DNA from: an uncultured Pelagibacteraceae bacterium
Lineage (GTDB): Bacteria > Pseudomonadota > Alphaproteobacteria > Pelagibacterales > Pelagibacteraceae
Reading direction: 5' to 3'
Assembly (NCBI GenBank): GCA_902586485.1
Contig: CACIHO010000002.1
Span: 62,001-126,000, forward strand
DNA: 64,000 nucleotides
Numbering within the stretch: position 1 is the stretch's first letter; every line of letters starts with the position of its first letter. The translations under genes were made by a program, and so were the position numbers. Under the pieces are notes generated by a model. That model was given only the letters and a program-made list of their open reading frames with translations, was not told where the DNA came from and did not search any database. Below, one piece after another: positions 40,925 to 50,890 of this stretch.

Positions 40925-41791
40925 ATGAATTTTAAGCACAAATATGTTTTTTTATTTCCTGGTTTATTTGTGCTTATAGGAATACTTATTTTTCCAATTA
41001 TTTTTACTATCAGATTAAGTTTATCGGGCTGGAATAGTTATACACCTGAAATGAATTTTATAGGAATTACAAATTATATAAGACTTTTTACTGATGACCC
41101 AAGATTTTGGGAGTCTTTCTTTAGACTGAGTTTTTTATCAGTTACTACTGTTATTCTTCAATACATTATTGGTTTTGCATTAGCACTTATAGTGTGGAGA
41201 GAAATTAAATTTAAAAGATTCTTCAGAGTCATATTCTTGATTCCTATGATGACTACTCCTGTAATTATGACAGTAATTTGGAGAACTTTTTTTCATGAGT
41301 CTTTAGGTCCTGTAAATGATCTTTTGGGAAACTTAGGAGTAAAGCCTATTTTATGGCTCAGTGATCCAGTTATTGCTAAATTTACTGTAATTATTGTTGA
41401 AGTATGGCAGTGGACACCATTTATGTTTTTATTGTTACTTGCAGGTTTATTGTCTTTGCCAAAAGAACCTTTTTTAGCCGCTGCAATAGATGGCGCAAGT
41501 CCTTTTAGAAAGTTTGTATATGTTACCTTTCCACTTATGGCGCCAATATCAATAGGGGCAATTATTATTAGATTAATTGAGGCCTCAAAGATAATGGATA
41601 CAGTTTTTGTATTAACTTCTGGAGGACCAGGTACCGCAACAGAAACTTCAAGTTTTTATATTTATATTAAAGGCTTAAGGGAGTTTCAAATGGGTTATGC
41701 TGCAACTCTTTCTTTTACGTATTTAGTTATAATGATCATAAGTTTAACGATCATTGCAAAGGTATTAACAAAATTAATGATTAAAGAATAA
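40925..41791 (+). CDS. ABC transporter permease (MalF/UgpA-like)
   Basis: Six TM; EAA loop AAAIDGASPFRKFVYVTFPLMAP. Confidence 0.94.
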   Translation: MNFKHKYVFLFPGLFVLIGILIFPIIFTIRLSLSGWNSYTPEMNFIGITNYIRLFTDDPRFWESFFRLSFLSVTTVILQYIIGFALALIVWREIKFKRFFRVIFLIPMMTTPVIMTVIWRTFFHESLGPVNDLLGNLGVKPILWLSDPVIAKFTVIIVEVWQWTPFMFLLLLAGLLSLPKEPFLAAAIDGASPFRKFVYVTFPLMAPISIGAIIIRLIEASKIMDTVFVLTSGGPGTATETSSFYIYIKGLREFQMGYAATLSFTYLVIMIISLTIIAKVLTKLMIKE

Positions 41792-42639
41792 TGGAAAAAC
41801 TATACAAATTTTTAAAATATACTTTTATTATTCTCTGGACAGTTTTTATTGTAGCTCCTTTTCTGTGGGCTATCTCTACTTCTTTTAAAGATTTCCAGTC
41901 GGTAAATAGTAAGGTTACTTACATTCCCTGGTTAGATTTTGAACCAACACTTGAAGGATGGCGTGTATTAATTAAATCACCTGCAAGAGGTGGGGTGGAT
42001 ATTGTTGAACCTTACTTTAATAGTCTTTTTGTAACCTGTACAGCAAGTTTAATAAGTATAGTTTTAGGAACTTTGGCAGCTTATGCCTTATCAAGATTTA
42101 CTTTTAAAGCTGGTTTTGTCAGAAATAACGATATTACTTTCTTCTTTATATCACAAAGAATAATGCCGCCCATTGTTTTATCAATTCCCTTCTTTATATT
42201 TTTAAGCACAATAGGATTATTAGATAGTTTGATAGGACTAGTAGTAGTTTATATAGTTCTTTTAATGCCCATTGCAGTTTGGATTATGGTAGATTTTTTT
42301 AACCGAGTTCCAAAAGAGTTGGATGAAACTGCACTTATTGATGGATGTAATCCCTATCAAGCCTTTTATAAAGTAGTTTTACCAAACTCCATTCCTGGAT
42401 TAATTGTTGCTGGTATGTTTTGTATAATATTTGGTTGGATTGATTTCTTCTTTGCTTTTATTTTAACTTTTACTGAAGTGCAATTACTACCAGTTAAAGT
42501 GGTAGCTTTAAATTCTTCTATTACGCCTTGGTGGAGTCTATCCGCATCTGCCTTAATATCTGTGGCTCCACTTATAATAGTCGCTTTTGTGGTTGAAAGA
42601 TATTTGTCTAAAGGAAATTTATCAGGAGCCTTAAAATAA
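41791..42639 (+). CDS. ABC transporter permease (MalG/UgpE-like)
   Basis: EAA loop ETALIDGCNPYQAFYKVVLPNSIPGL. Confidence 0.94.
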   Translation: MEKLYKFLKYTFIILWTVFIVAPFLWAISTSFKDFQSVNSKVTYIPWLDFEPTLEGWRVLIKSPARGGVDIVEPYFNSLFVTCTASLISIVLGTLAAYALSRFTFKAGFVRNNDITFFFISQRIMPPIVLSIPFFIFLSTIGLLDSLIGLVVVYIVLLMPIAVWIMVDFFNRVPKELDETALIDGCNPYQAFYKVVLPNSIPGLIVAGMFCIIFGWIDFFFAFILTFTEVQLLPVKVVALNSSITPWWSLSASALISVAPLIIVAFVVERYLSKGNLSGALK

Positions 42640-43718
42640 TGAACCTGGTTGCAAAACATTTAACTTACAAACCTGATAATCAGTATCACCTTAATGATGT
42701 TTCTTTTAATTTTGAAAAAGGGAGACTTTATACAATTCTTGGACGTACATTGTCTGGCAAAACAACACTATTAAAGACAATAGCTGGTTTATTAAATCCG
42801 GATAGTGGAAATATAAATTTTGAAGATAAAAATTTTAGCAAAGTGCCAGTATGGGAAAGAAATGTTGCTATGGTTTATCAGCAATTTATCAATTACCCCC
42901 ATTTGAGTGTTTATGAAAATATTTCATTTCCATTAAAACAGAGAAAATTAAATGAGGAAAATATAAAAAAGAACGTTGACGATGCTTTAAAAACGGTTGG
43001 TTTACAAGGTTTTGAAAATAGAAAAATTCAAGAATTGTCTGGAGGACAGCAACAAAGGGTAGCATTAGCAAGATCACTCGCAAAAAAAGCAAAAATTTTA
43101 TTATTAGATGAACCTCTTGTTAACCTTGATTATAAACTTCGTGAACAACTTAGAGAAGAATTTAAAACCATATTTAATGAGGGATTGGCTAATGAGACTA
43201 TTTTAATCTACTCAACCACTGACCCACAAGAAGTTATGGAATTAAATGGAGAGGTAATTGTACTTGATGAGGGTAAAGTTTTACAAACAGGTCCAGCTAA
43301 AGATATTTTTGAAAATCCAATTAACCTCAAAGTTGCTGAAATTTCAAATGATCCTCCGATGAATATTATAAATGGCTTAAAAATTGATGGTAAAATTACT
43401 TTCGAAAATATTAACATCAAACTACCAAAACATTTATCTCAATTAGATAATAAAAATTATAATTTTGGAATTAGATCTTCTGAAATTAAGCTTAGTGATA
43501 GCGGTGAGGAATTTGAAATAGAGTTGGCAGAAATTAGTGGGTCAGAAACATTATTACATTTAAAAAGAGGAAGTACAAAAGTTATTGCATTGATTGAAGA
43601 GGTTATGAATTTTAAAATTCATGAAAAAGTAAAAGTTGTGTTCAATTCTGATAAATTTTATGTTTTTGAAGAGGATGGAAAATTAATCTCATCACCATAC
43701 AGGATTAAGAATGGCTAA
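42639..43718 (+). CDS. ABC transporter ATP-binding protein 1 (GlpS-like; LSGGQ kept, H-loop His missing)
   Basis: Walker A GRTLSGKT, signature LSGGQQQRVALARSL, Walker B ILLLDEP, H-loop region YSTTDPQEV. Confidence 0.92.
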   Translation: MNLVAKHLTYKPDNQYHLNDVSFNFEKGRLYTILGRTLSGKTTLLKTIAGLLNPDSGNINFEDKNFSKVPVWERNVAMVYQQFINYPHLSVYENISFPLKQRKLNEENIKKNVDDALKTVGLQGFENRKIQELSGGQQQRVALARSLAKKAKILLLDEPLVNLDYKLREQLREEFKTIFNEGLANETILIYSTTDPQEVMELNGEVIVLDEGKVLQTGPAKDIFENPINLKVAEISNDPPMNIINGLKIDGKITFENINIKLPKHLSQLDNKNYNFGIRSSEIKLSDSGEEFEIELAEISGSETLLHLKRGSTKVIALIEEVMNFKIHEKVKVVFNSDKFYVFEEDGKLISSPYRIKNG

Positions 43719-44784
43719 AATAGATCTATCAAATATCTCACATACTTATAATCCAAAAGATTTAGAACCTACTTATGCTCTAAATCCATTTTCGATGACA
43801 TGGGAAAATGGTAAACGTTACGCAATACTTGGACCATCTGGTTGTGGAAAAACAACTATGTTAAATATTGTATCAGGCTTAATAAAGCCTACTCAAGGCA
43901 GGATACTGTTTGATAATGATGATGTAACTAGCCAAAAAACTGAAACTAGAAATATTTCGCAAGTATTTCAGTTTCCAGTAATTTACAACACAATGTCAGT
44001 ATATGATAACTTAGCGTTTCCATTAAAATGTCGAGATTTTGAAAAGAATAAAATTGAAGAGAGAGTTCAATCTGTATCTGAAACATTAAATCTTTCCTCA
44101 TTTCTCAACATGCCCGCAAGGAAACTCACAGCAGATCAAAAACAACTTATTTCATTAGGAAGAGGATTAGTAAGAGAAGATGTAGCTGCTGTGTTAATGG
44201 ATGAACCATTAACAGTAATTGATCCAGACTTAAAATTTAGATTGAGAAGAAATTTAAAAGAAATTAATGAAGAATATAAAACAACATTGGTTTATGTTAC
44301 TCATGATCAAAATGAGGCAATGACATTTGCAGATAATATTATTGTAATGGATCAAGGTGAAATAGTTCAGGTTGGGCTTCCCAAAGATTTATTCGAAAGA
44401 CCTAAAACTACTTTTGTTGGCTATTTTATTGGTTCTCCAGCAATGAACTTATTTGAAAGCCAATTACATACAGACAATAGTGTAAAAATTAATGACACAA
44501 CAATAAAAACAAATACAAATTTATCAAAATTAAAAAATGATAATATAAAACTAGGTATTAGATCAGAATTTGTAAAAGTAGCAAAAGATGAAAGTGAGAA
44601 TTTGGTGGAAGTTAATATTCAAAAAATAGAAGACTTTGGAAACTTCAAACTATTAACAACAAAAATGGGTCAACTAACAATAAAGTCAAAAATCAATAGA
44701 GAAATTGAAATAGCTAATGATAAAGTAAAATTACACTTTCCTCCCGAAAAATGTTGTGTATATCAAAATAATAAATTGATCTAA
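43711..44784 (+). CDS. ABC transporter ATP-binding protein 2 (GlpT-like; H-loop kept, signature degenerate)
   Basis: Walker A GPSGCGKT, signature position LTADQKQLISLGRGL, Walker B AVLMDEP, H-loop YVTHDQNEA. Confidence 0.92.
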   Translation: MAKIDLSNISHTYNPKDLEPTYALNPFSMTWENGKRYAILGPSGCGKTTMLNIVSGLIKPTQGRILFDNDDVTSQKTETRNISQVFQFPVIYNTMSVYDNLAFPLKCRDFEKNKIEERVQSVSETLNLSSFLNMPARKLTADQKQLISLGRGLVREDVAAVLMDEPLTVIDPDLKFRLRRNLKEINEEYKTTLVYVTHDQNEAMTFADNIIVMDQGEIVQVGLPKDLFERPKTTFVGYFIGSPAMNLFESQLHTDNSVKINDTTIKTNTNLSKLKNDNIKLGIRSEFVKVAKDESENLVEVNIQKIEDFGNFKLLTTKMGQLTIKSKINREIEIANDKVKLHFPPEKCCVYQNNKLI

Positions 44785-44916
44785 GTAAATTTCTACTCAG
44801 GATTGTAAAAAAATATAATTAGCTTTAAATAGTGACAATCTGTGCCTCTTTTTAGAAAGACTCTAATATAAAACTATGTTTTACTTCTCGACAGTTAATT
44901 AACTAGAGGAGAAGAA

Positions 44917-46074
44917 ATGATTAAAAATAAAAAATCATTGAAGGGTTCTAAAACTCCTTCAAGAAGAAAGTTCTTCAAAGCCGCAGCAGCAACTGGTGCA
45001 GCAGCAGCAACAGCTGTAGCAATGCCGAATGTTGCTTTTGGTGCTCCGCAAACATTAAAGATGCAAGCAGCATGGCCATCAGGTGCTAACATCTTTTTTG
45101 AAATGGCCGGAGACTATGCCAAAATGGTCGGAGACATGTCAGGTGGAAGTTTAAAAATTGATCTTCAACCTGTTGGGGCAGTTGTAAAAACTGGAGAAAT
45201 TGGACAAGCTGTAAGTGATGGTGTTCTTGATATGGGACACTGGGTTACTGCTTATTGGTATGGAAAAAATCCTGCCGCGTCTCTTTTCGGAACTGGCCCA
45301 TCTTACGGTCTATCATCTCAAGAAGTAATGGCTTGGATGGAAGAAGGTGGTGGAAGAGCATTGTATGAAGAAACATTAGCAAAAGTTGGATATGACTATG
45401 TTGGTGTTTTTGCGATGCCTATGCCAGCTCAACCTTTTGGTTGGTTCAAAAAGAACGTAACTAAAGTAAGTGACGTTAAAGGTATGAAGTATAGAACAGT
45501 TGGTCTTGCAACTAACGTTCTTACTGCAATGGGTATGGTAGTTAGACAATTACCAGGTGGTGAAATTCAGCCAGCAATGAAAACTGGTTTGATTGAAGCT
45601 GCTGAGTTTAACAACCCAACTTCAGACTCTCAGTTTGGTATGCAAGATGTTTCTAAGCATTATCACTTAGGATCTTTCCACCAATCACAAGAGATGTTTG
45701 AAATACCTATTAACAAAAAAACATTTAATAGCTTATCTCCTGCAAACCAAGCAATATTAAAAAATGCTTCGTATGCAGCAAATACCGCTAACTACTTTAA
45801 AGCTTTGGTAAGATACTCAGCTGATTTATCTAAATTGATGAATGAGCATAAAGTAAACGTTTACCAAACTTCAGATGCAATTTTAGCAGAGCAGTTAAAA
45901 GGTTGGGATAAAGTTGTAGGTGATTTCTCTTCTAAAGATCCATTCTTTAAGAAGATTGTTGATTCACAAAAAGCTTACGCGAAAAGAGTAATGAAATACT
46001 TACTTATGAATCAGCCTAACTACAGACTTGCTTATGAAAATGAGTTTGGTCCGTTAGCGAAAGTTAAAATCTAA
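44917..46074 (+). CDS. TRAP transporter substrate-binding protein (DctP family), Tat-type signal
   Basis: PSRRKFFKAAAATGAAAATAVAMPNVAFGAPQTLKMQAAWP; DctP-like body; followed by dctQ/dctM. Confidence 0.93.
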   Translation: MIKNKKSLKGSKTPSRRKFFKAAAATGAAAATAVAMPNVAFGAPQTLKMQAAWPSGANIFFEMAGDYAKMVGDMSGGSLKIDLQPVGAVVKTGEIGQAVSDGVLDMGHWVTAYWYGKNPAASLFGTGPSYGLSSQEVMAWMEEGGGRALYEETLAKVGYDYVGVFAMPMPAQPFGWFKKNVTKVSDVKGMKYRTVGLATNVLTAMGMVVRQLPGGEIQPAMKTGLIEAAEFNNPTSDSQFGMQDVSKHYHLGSFHQSQEMFEIPINKKTFNSLSPANQAILKNASYAANTANYFKALVRYSADLSKLMNEHKVNVYQTSDAILAEQLKGWDKVVGDFSSKDPFFKKIVDSQKAYAKRVMKYLLMNQPNYRLAYENEFGPLAKVKI

Positions 46075-46095
46075 GGTTCAAATATATAAAAAATT

Positions 46096-46123
46096 AAGGG
46101 GGCTTTTTAGCCCCCTTTTTTTT
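46096..46123 (+). terminator. Rho-independent terminator-like hairpin between dctP and dctQ
   Basis: AAGGGGGCT-TTTT-AGCCCCCTT followed by a T tract. Confidence 0.9.
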
Positions 46124-46163
46124 AATTGAATTAATTAAGAAAATTAAGATAAGTTAGTTAAAT

Positions 46164-46748
46164 ATGTACTCTTATATAAAATTTGCAGATACTCTTAGTA
46201 CCTCAATGGGTAAAGCCTTCTCATGGTGCATAGTAATTTTGATGGGAGGAACATGTTATGAGGTTATCATGGCTTACGCATTTAATGCTCCTACTTTATG
46301 GAATTTTGATTTCAGTTTACAAATGTATGGAGCGATATTTATGATGGCTGGAGCTTACACTTTAGCAACAGAAGCTCACGTTAGAGGAGATGTTATTTAC
46401 AGGCTGTTCCCAACTAAAGTTCAAGGATGGATTGATTTAATATTATATTTCATCTTCTTTTTTCCAGGGGTGATTGCACTTGCATTTTATGGATATGAAT
46501 ATGCAGCTAAAGCATGGATGGTGAAAGAAACAAGTTGGAATAGTCCAGCACAAATTCAAATTTATATGGCAAAATCATTAATACCTTTATCAGGCATACT
46601 TCTTACACTCCAAGGAATTAGTGAAGTATTTAGAGCAATTATTTGTATTAGAACAGGACATTGGCCAGAGAGAGATGCCGGTGCTGAAGAAACTGAAAAA
46701 ATTTTAATGAGAAAATCTAAAGAGGAAGAAAAAATAGATGTTGTTTAG
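46164..46748 (+). CDS. TRAP transporter small permease (DctQ)
   Basis: Four TM, EAHVRGDVIYRLFPTKVQGWIDLI. Confidence 0.9.
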   Translation: MYSYIKFADTLSTSMGKAFSWCIVILMGGTCYEVIMAYAFNAPTLWNFDFSLQMYGAIFMMAGAYTLATEAHVRGDVIYRLFPTKVQGWIDLILYFIFFFPGVIALAFYGYEYAAKAWMVKETSWNSPAQIQIYMAKSLIPLSGILLTLQGISEVFRAIICIRTGHWPERDAGAEETEKILMRKSKEEEKIDVV

Positions 46749-48099
46749 TTTAACAAATCCAGAAATTGCTATTTTAATGATGGTGATATTTCTGTTTGCT
46801 GTATTACTCGGATTTCCTATTGCATTTACTTTAATGGCAATGGGTTTAGGATTTGGGTATTACGCATATTTTGATCCCTCAAGAATGGATCATTTATTAG
46901 ATAATAGGATATTTAATTTATTTGTTTCAAATACCTACTCTGTCATGGATAACCATGTCCTCACCGCCGTACCATTGTTTTTATTTATGGGATATTTAGT
47001 TGAAAGAGCAGGCATAGTTGCAAGATTATTTTATGCCATAAGACTTGCATCTCATTCTCTTCCAGCATCAATGGCAGTTGCTGCCCTAGTTACTTGCACT
47101 TTATTTTCTACAGCAACGGGTATAATTGGAGCAGTTGTGACTTTAATGGGTTTGCTTGCTTGGCCTGCAATGGTCAAAGCTGGTTATGATAAGAAATTTG
47201 CATCAGGAGTAATATGTGCTGGAGGATGTTTAGGAATTTTAATTCCTCCTAGCATTATGCTTATTGTTTATGCAGTAATAGCTCAGTTATCTCCATTAAG
47301 ATTATTTGCAGCAGCAATATTTCCTGGTTTGATGTTAGCAGGTTTATATATTTTATATGCAATTATTTTGGCTTATTTTAATCCATCAGTTGCACCTAAG
47401 CCTCCTAAAGAAGAAATTCCACCAAGATCTGTAATATTAAAAGAAGTTTTGGTTTCATTCTTACCATTATTTTCATTAATTATCTTAGTATTAGGAAGCA
47501 TTCTTGCTGGCTTAGCTACCCCAGCAGAAGCTGCAGGTGTTGGAGCTTTTGGAGCGTTAGTTTTATCTTTCTTTTATAAATCTCTAAAATGGAAAAATTT
47601 TAAAGAGTCAGTATTTCTTACTGCAAAAACTACCGCAATGATTATGTGGTTGTTTATTGGATCTTGGACGTTTGCGTCAGTATTTTCATATTTAGGAGGA
47701 CATGAAGTATTTGAGCATTTTTTTAAATCAATGGATATACAACCTTGGCAATTTTTAGTCATTACACAAATTATAATTTTCTTATTAGGCTGGCCATTAG
47801 AGTGGACAGAAATATTAATTATATTTGTTCCAATATTTTTACCTTTAGTAGAATTTTTTGGAGTTAACCCTTATTTTTTTGCAATGTTAATTGCTTTAAA
47901 TTTACAAACATCATTTTTAACCCCCCCCATGGCCATGTCGGCTTATTACTTAAAAGGTGTGCAATCTAAAAATGTTGAATTAATTGAGGTATTTAAAGGC
48001 ATCATGCCATTCTTAGCGATTGTTATTTTTGGAATGGTTTTAATGTATTTATTTCCAGGTATAGCTTTGTGGTTACCTGATCAATTATTTGCTAACTAA
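46738..48099 (+). CDS. TRAP transporter large permease (DctM)
   Basis: AVPLFLFMGYLVERAGI, GILIPPSIMLIVYAVIA, LQTSFLTPPMAMSAYYLKGV. Confidence 0.95.
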   Translation: MLFSLTNPEIAILMMVIFLFAVLLGFPIAFTLMAMGLGFGYYAYFDPSRMDHLLDNRIFNLFVSNTYSVMDNHVLTAVPLFLFMGYLVERAGIVARLFYAIRLASHSLPASMAVAALVTCTLFSTATGIIGAVVTLMGLLAWPAMVKAGYDKKFASGVICAGGCLGILIPPSIMLIVYAVIAQLSPLRLFAAAIFPGLMLAGLYILYAIILAYFNPSVAPKPPKEEIPPRSVILKEVLVSFLPLFSLIILVLGSILAGLATPAEAAGVGAFGALVLSFFYKSLKWKNFKESVFLTAKTTAMIMWLFIGSWTFASVFSYLGGHEVFEHFFKSMDIQPWQFLVITQIIIFLLGWPLEWTEILIIFVPIFLPLVEFFGVNPYFFAMLIALNLQTSFLTPPMAMSAYYLKGVQSKNVELIEVFKGIMPFLAIVIFGMVLMYLFPGIALWLPDQLFAN

Positions 48100-49441
48100 C
48101 TTGATGAATGAAATTGTAAATTTTTCTGTTCAAGAATTAATAAATAAAATTTCAAATTCTCAAATTACTTCTGTCGAAATATGTGAAGCATATATTAAGA
48201 GAATTAATAAGTTTGAAAAAGATATAAATGCTTGGGCTTTTTTTGACAAAGAATTACTATTGGAAAAAGCCAAAGAGTCAGATGCTTACAAAAAATCTGG
48301 AAAACCCATTGGTCCACTACATGGTATTCCTGTAGCGATTAAAGATATTGTTGGTACTTTAGATATGCCAACCGAATGTGGTACACCGATAAGAAAAGGT
48401 AAATCTTATTCACAGAATGCAGAAATAGTTGATTTATTAACTTCTTCAGGGGCTATTGTGATGGGTAAAACTGTTACTACTGAATTAGCATATTTAAATC
48501 CCTCCAAAACAAAAAACCCACACGATTATTCACGAACACCAGGAGGATCATCAAGTGGTTCTGCTGCAGTTATCGCATCTTATATGGCTCCACTTTCAAT
48601 AGGATCACAAACTGGTGGCTCAATAATTAGACCAGCATCTTATTGCGGTGTTGTTGGATACAAACCTTCATTTGGTTTGATTTCTAGAAATGGAGTATTA
48701 AAGACTTCCGAAAAACTTGACCATTTAGGAGTTTTTGGAAAAACAGTTGAGGACATAGCATATTTAGTTAAAGAGTTAATTAAAAAAGATTCCCATGACC
48801 CTGCCACTGTTTATTATTCTTCAAATAATATGGTCGACGCTGTAAAAAAAGGTCCTTTATATGAACCTAAGTTCATATTTTATAAAACTGAATTTTGGAA
48901 AGCAATTGACAAAAAATCTAAGGAAGCTTTTGAATATTTTATAAAGTCATTTAAAAAAAATATTGAAGTTCATGATACTCCATCTTATTTTAAAGATATC
49001 CACAAATATCATCAAATAATTTATGAAACTGATCTAGCTAATAATTTTAGTGATTATTACAAAAATTATAAATCAAAACTTTCAAAAATTATGCAAACTG
49101 CAATTTCAAATGGAAGAAAACATTCTGCAAGAGAATATGCTGAAGCAATAGATTTTATGAAAAGAAGCTATGATTCTTATAAAGAAGTATTCGAGGACTA
49201 TCACGGGGTTTTATCACCATCCAGCCCAGGTGTTGCTCTTAAGGGTCTTAAAAGCACTGGATCAGCTGATTTCAATAAAGTTTGGTCTTACCTAGGAACG
49301 CCTTGTATTTCACTTCCTTTACTTCAAGGCGAAAATAATTTACCATTAGGCATTCAAGTTATTGGAGAGAAATATGACGATAATCGTTTCTTAGGAGTTT
49401 CCAGTTGGCTTGAAAAGGAAAGTGAGAAATTTAATGAATAA
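48089..49441 (+). CDS. Amidase-signature family protein
   Basis: GPLHGIPVAIKDIVGT, GGSSSGSAAVIA, SIGSQTGGSIIRPASYCGVVGYKPSFG (Ser-cisSer-Lys triad). Confidence 0.94.
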   Translation: MLTNLMNEIVNFSVQELINKISNSQITSVEICEAYIKRINKFEKDINAWAFFDKELLLEKAKESDAYKKSGKPIGPLHGIPVAIKDIVGTLDMPTECGTPIRKGKSYSQNAEIVDLLTSSGAIVMGKTVTTELAYLNPSKTKNPHDYSRTPGGSSSGSAAVIASYMAPLSIGSQTGGSIIRPASYCGVVGYKPSFGLISRNGVLKTSEKLDHLGVFGKTVEDIAYLVKELIKKDSHDPATVYYSSNNMVDAVKKGPLYEPKFIFYKTEFWKAIDKKSKEAFEYFIKSFKKNIEVHDTPSYFKDIHKYHQIIYETDLANNFSDYYKNYKSKLSKIMQTAISNGRKHSAREYAEAIDFMKRSYDSYKEVFEDYHGVLSPSSPGVALKGLKSTGSADFNKVWSYLGTPCISLPLLQGENNLPLGIQVIGEKYDDNRFLGVSSWLEKESEKFNE

Positions 49442-49610
49442 ACTTGTAACACTAATAGGACTTTCTTTTGCAATCTTTTTTCTTATAGGTTTAGCAACAA
49501 CACTTACTAGATCTATGATGATAGGTTTCTTTGATGTATTACCAGTATATATATTGATGATACTTGCGATATCGATGATGTTATACGAAGCCTTTTTTGA
49601 CAAAAAATAA
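49434..49610 (+). CDS. Small membrane protein
   Basis: ATG at 49434 (MNKLVTLIGLSFAIFFLIGLATTL...) overlaps the amidase stop; two TM segments. The track start at 49410 lies deeper in amidase. Confidence 0.55.
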   Translation: MNKLVTLIGLSFAIFFLIGLATTLTRSMMIGFFDVLPVYILMILAISMMLYEAFFDKK

Positions 49611-49737
49611 ATTTAATAATTCTTAAATTTACTACCTCTGATTGTATTATATTCTTTAATAGGAATTTAACTCTAGACTTAAACATACAATTGTAATTTA
49701 ATCTGTGCAGTTAATTAACAAAGAAGAGGAGATACAA

Positions 49738-50871
49738 ATGATTAAAGAAAAAAAATCATTGAAGGTTTCTAGATCACCTTCAAGAAGAAAGTTCTTTAAA
49801 ACTGCAGCTGCAACTGGTGTTGCTGCTGTTGCAGCATCATCTTTATCTGCTCCAGCTGTTGCCAAAGAGAGAATAGAAGCTTCTATGGTAGCTACTTGGC
49901 CAAGAGATTTTCCAGGCCTTGGAACTGGTGCACAAAGACTTGCTCAAAGATTGAGTGATATGAGTGACGGTAGAATTCAAGTTACTTATTATGCTGCTAA
50001 TGAAAGGGTAAAAGCATTTGACTCGTTTGATGAAGTTGCTTCAGGAAATTCTCAAATGTATCATGGTGCTGATTACTACTGGGTTAAAAAACACCCTGCA
50101 TTTGGATATTTTACTGCCGTTCCATTTGGTTTCACATATGCTGAAATGAATGCGTGGTTAAAATTTGCTGGTGGACAAGAGTTGTGGGATGAGTTGACTG
50201 ATGATTTTGGAACACAAAGTTTTGCTGCTGGTAACACTGGAGTGCAAATGGGTGGTTGGTTCAATAAAAAAATTAGATCAGCTAATGATATTAAGGGTTT
50301 AAAAATGCGTATGCCTGGTTTAGGAGGACAAGTACTTGGAAAACTTGGTGGCTCTCCAATTTCACTTCCAGGTGGACAAATCTATGAAAACCTTGTGTCT
50401 GGTGCAATTGATGCAACGGAATGGGTAGGACCTTGGAATGATGAGGCTTTCAAGTTTTATGAAGCAGCCAAGTATTATTACTATCCAGGAATGCACGAAC
50501 CAGGATCAACCCTATGTTGTGGCGTAAATAAATCTTGGTTCACAAGTCTAACTAAGTCAGATCAGTTGATTATAAAAACTGCTTGTGATTGGGCTGATAC
50601 AACTACTATGGCAGAATATAATGCAAAAAATGGAGCAGCATTAGATCGTTTAGTAAACGAAAATGGAGTTAAACTTGAGAAGTTTAACGATAAAGTTTAT
50701 GACGCTTTTGCTAAAGGTGCTGCAGAAGTTTTTGACGAAGTTCAGCAACATAGTGCCCTTGCTCAGAAAGTGCATGCTGCTTTTGTTAAAGGACGAAAAG
50801 AAATAGGTGCTTGGACAAACTTGTCTGACTCACCGTACATTTCTCAAAGAAATAGAGCATTAGGAGTATAA
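49738..50871 (+). CDS. TRAP transporter substrate-binding protein (DctP family), Tat-type signal
   Basis: MIKEKKSLKVSRSPSRRKFFKTAAATGVAAVAASSLSAPAVAKERIEASMVATWP; ATG 49738 with upstream GAGGAG preferred over 49705. Confidence 0.93.
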   Translation: MIKEKKSLKVSRSPSRRKFFKTAAATGVAAVAASSLSAPAVAKERIEASMVATWPRDFPGLGTGAQRLAQRLSDMSDGRIQVTYYAANERVKAFDSFDEVASGNSQMYHGADYYWVKKHPAFGYFTAVPFGFTYAEMNAWLKFAGGQELWDELTDDFGTQSFAAGNTGVQMGGWFNKKIRSANDIKGLKMRMPGLGGQVLGKLGGSPISLPGGQIYENLVSGAIDATEWVGPWNDEAFKFYEAAKYYYYPGMHEPGSTLCCGVNKSWFTSLTKSDQLIIKTACDWADTTTMAEYNAKNGAALDRLVNENGVKLEKFNDKVYDAFAKGAAEVFDEVQQHSALAQKVHAAFVKGRKEIGAWTNLSDSPYISQRNRALGV

Positions 50872-50890
50872 TTTAATTCTAATTAATACT

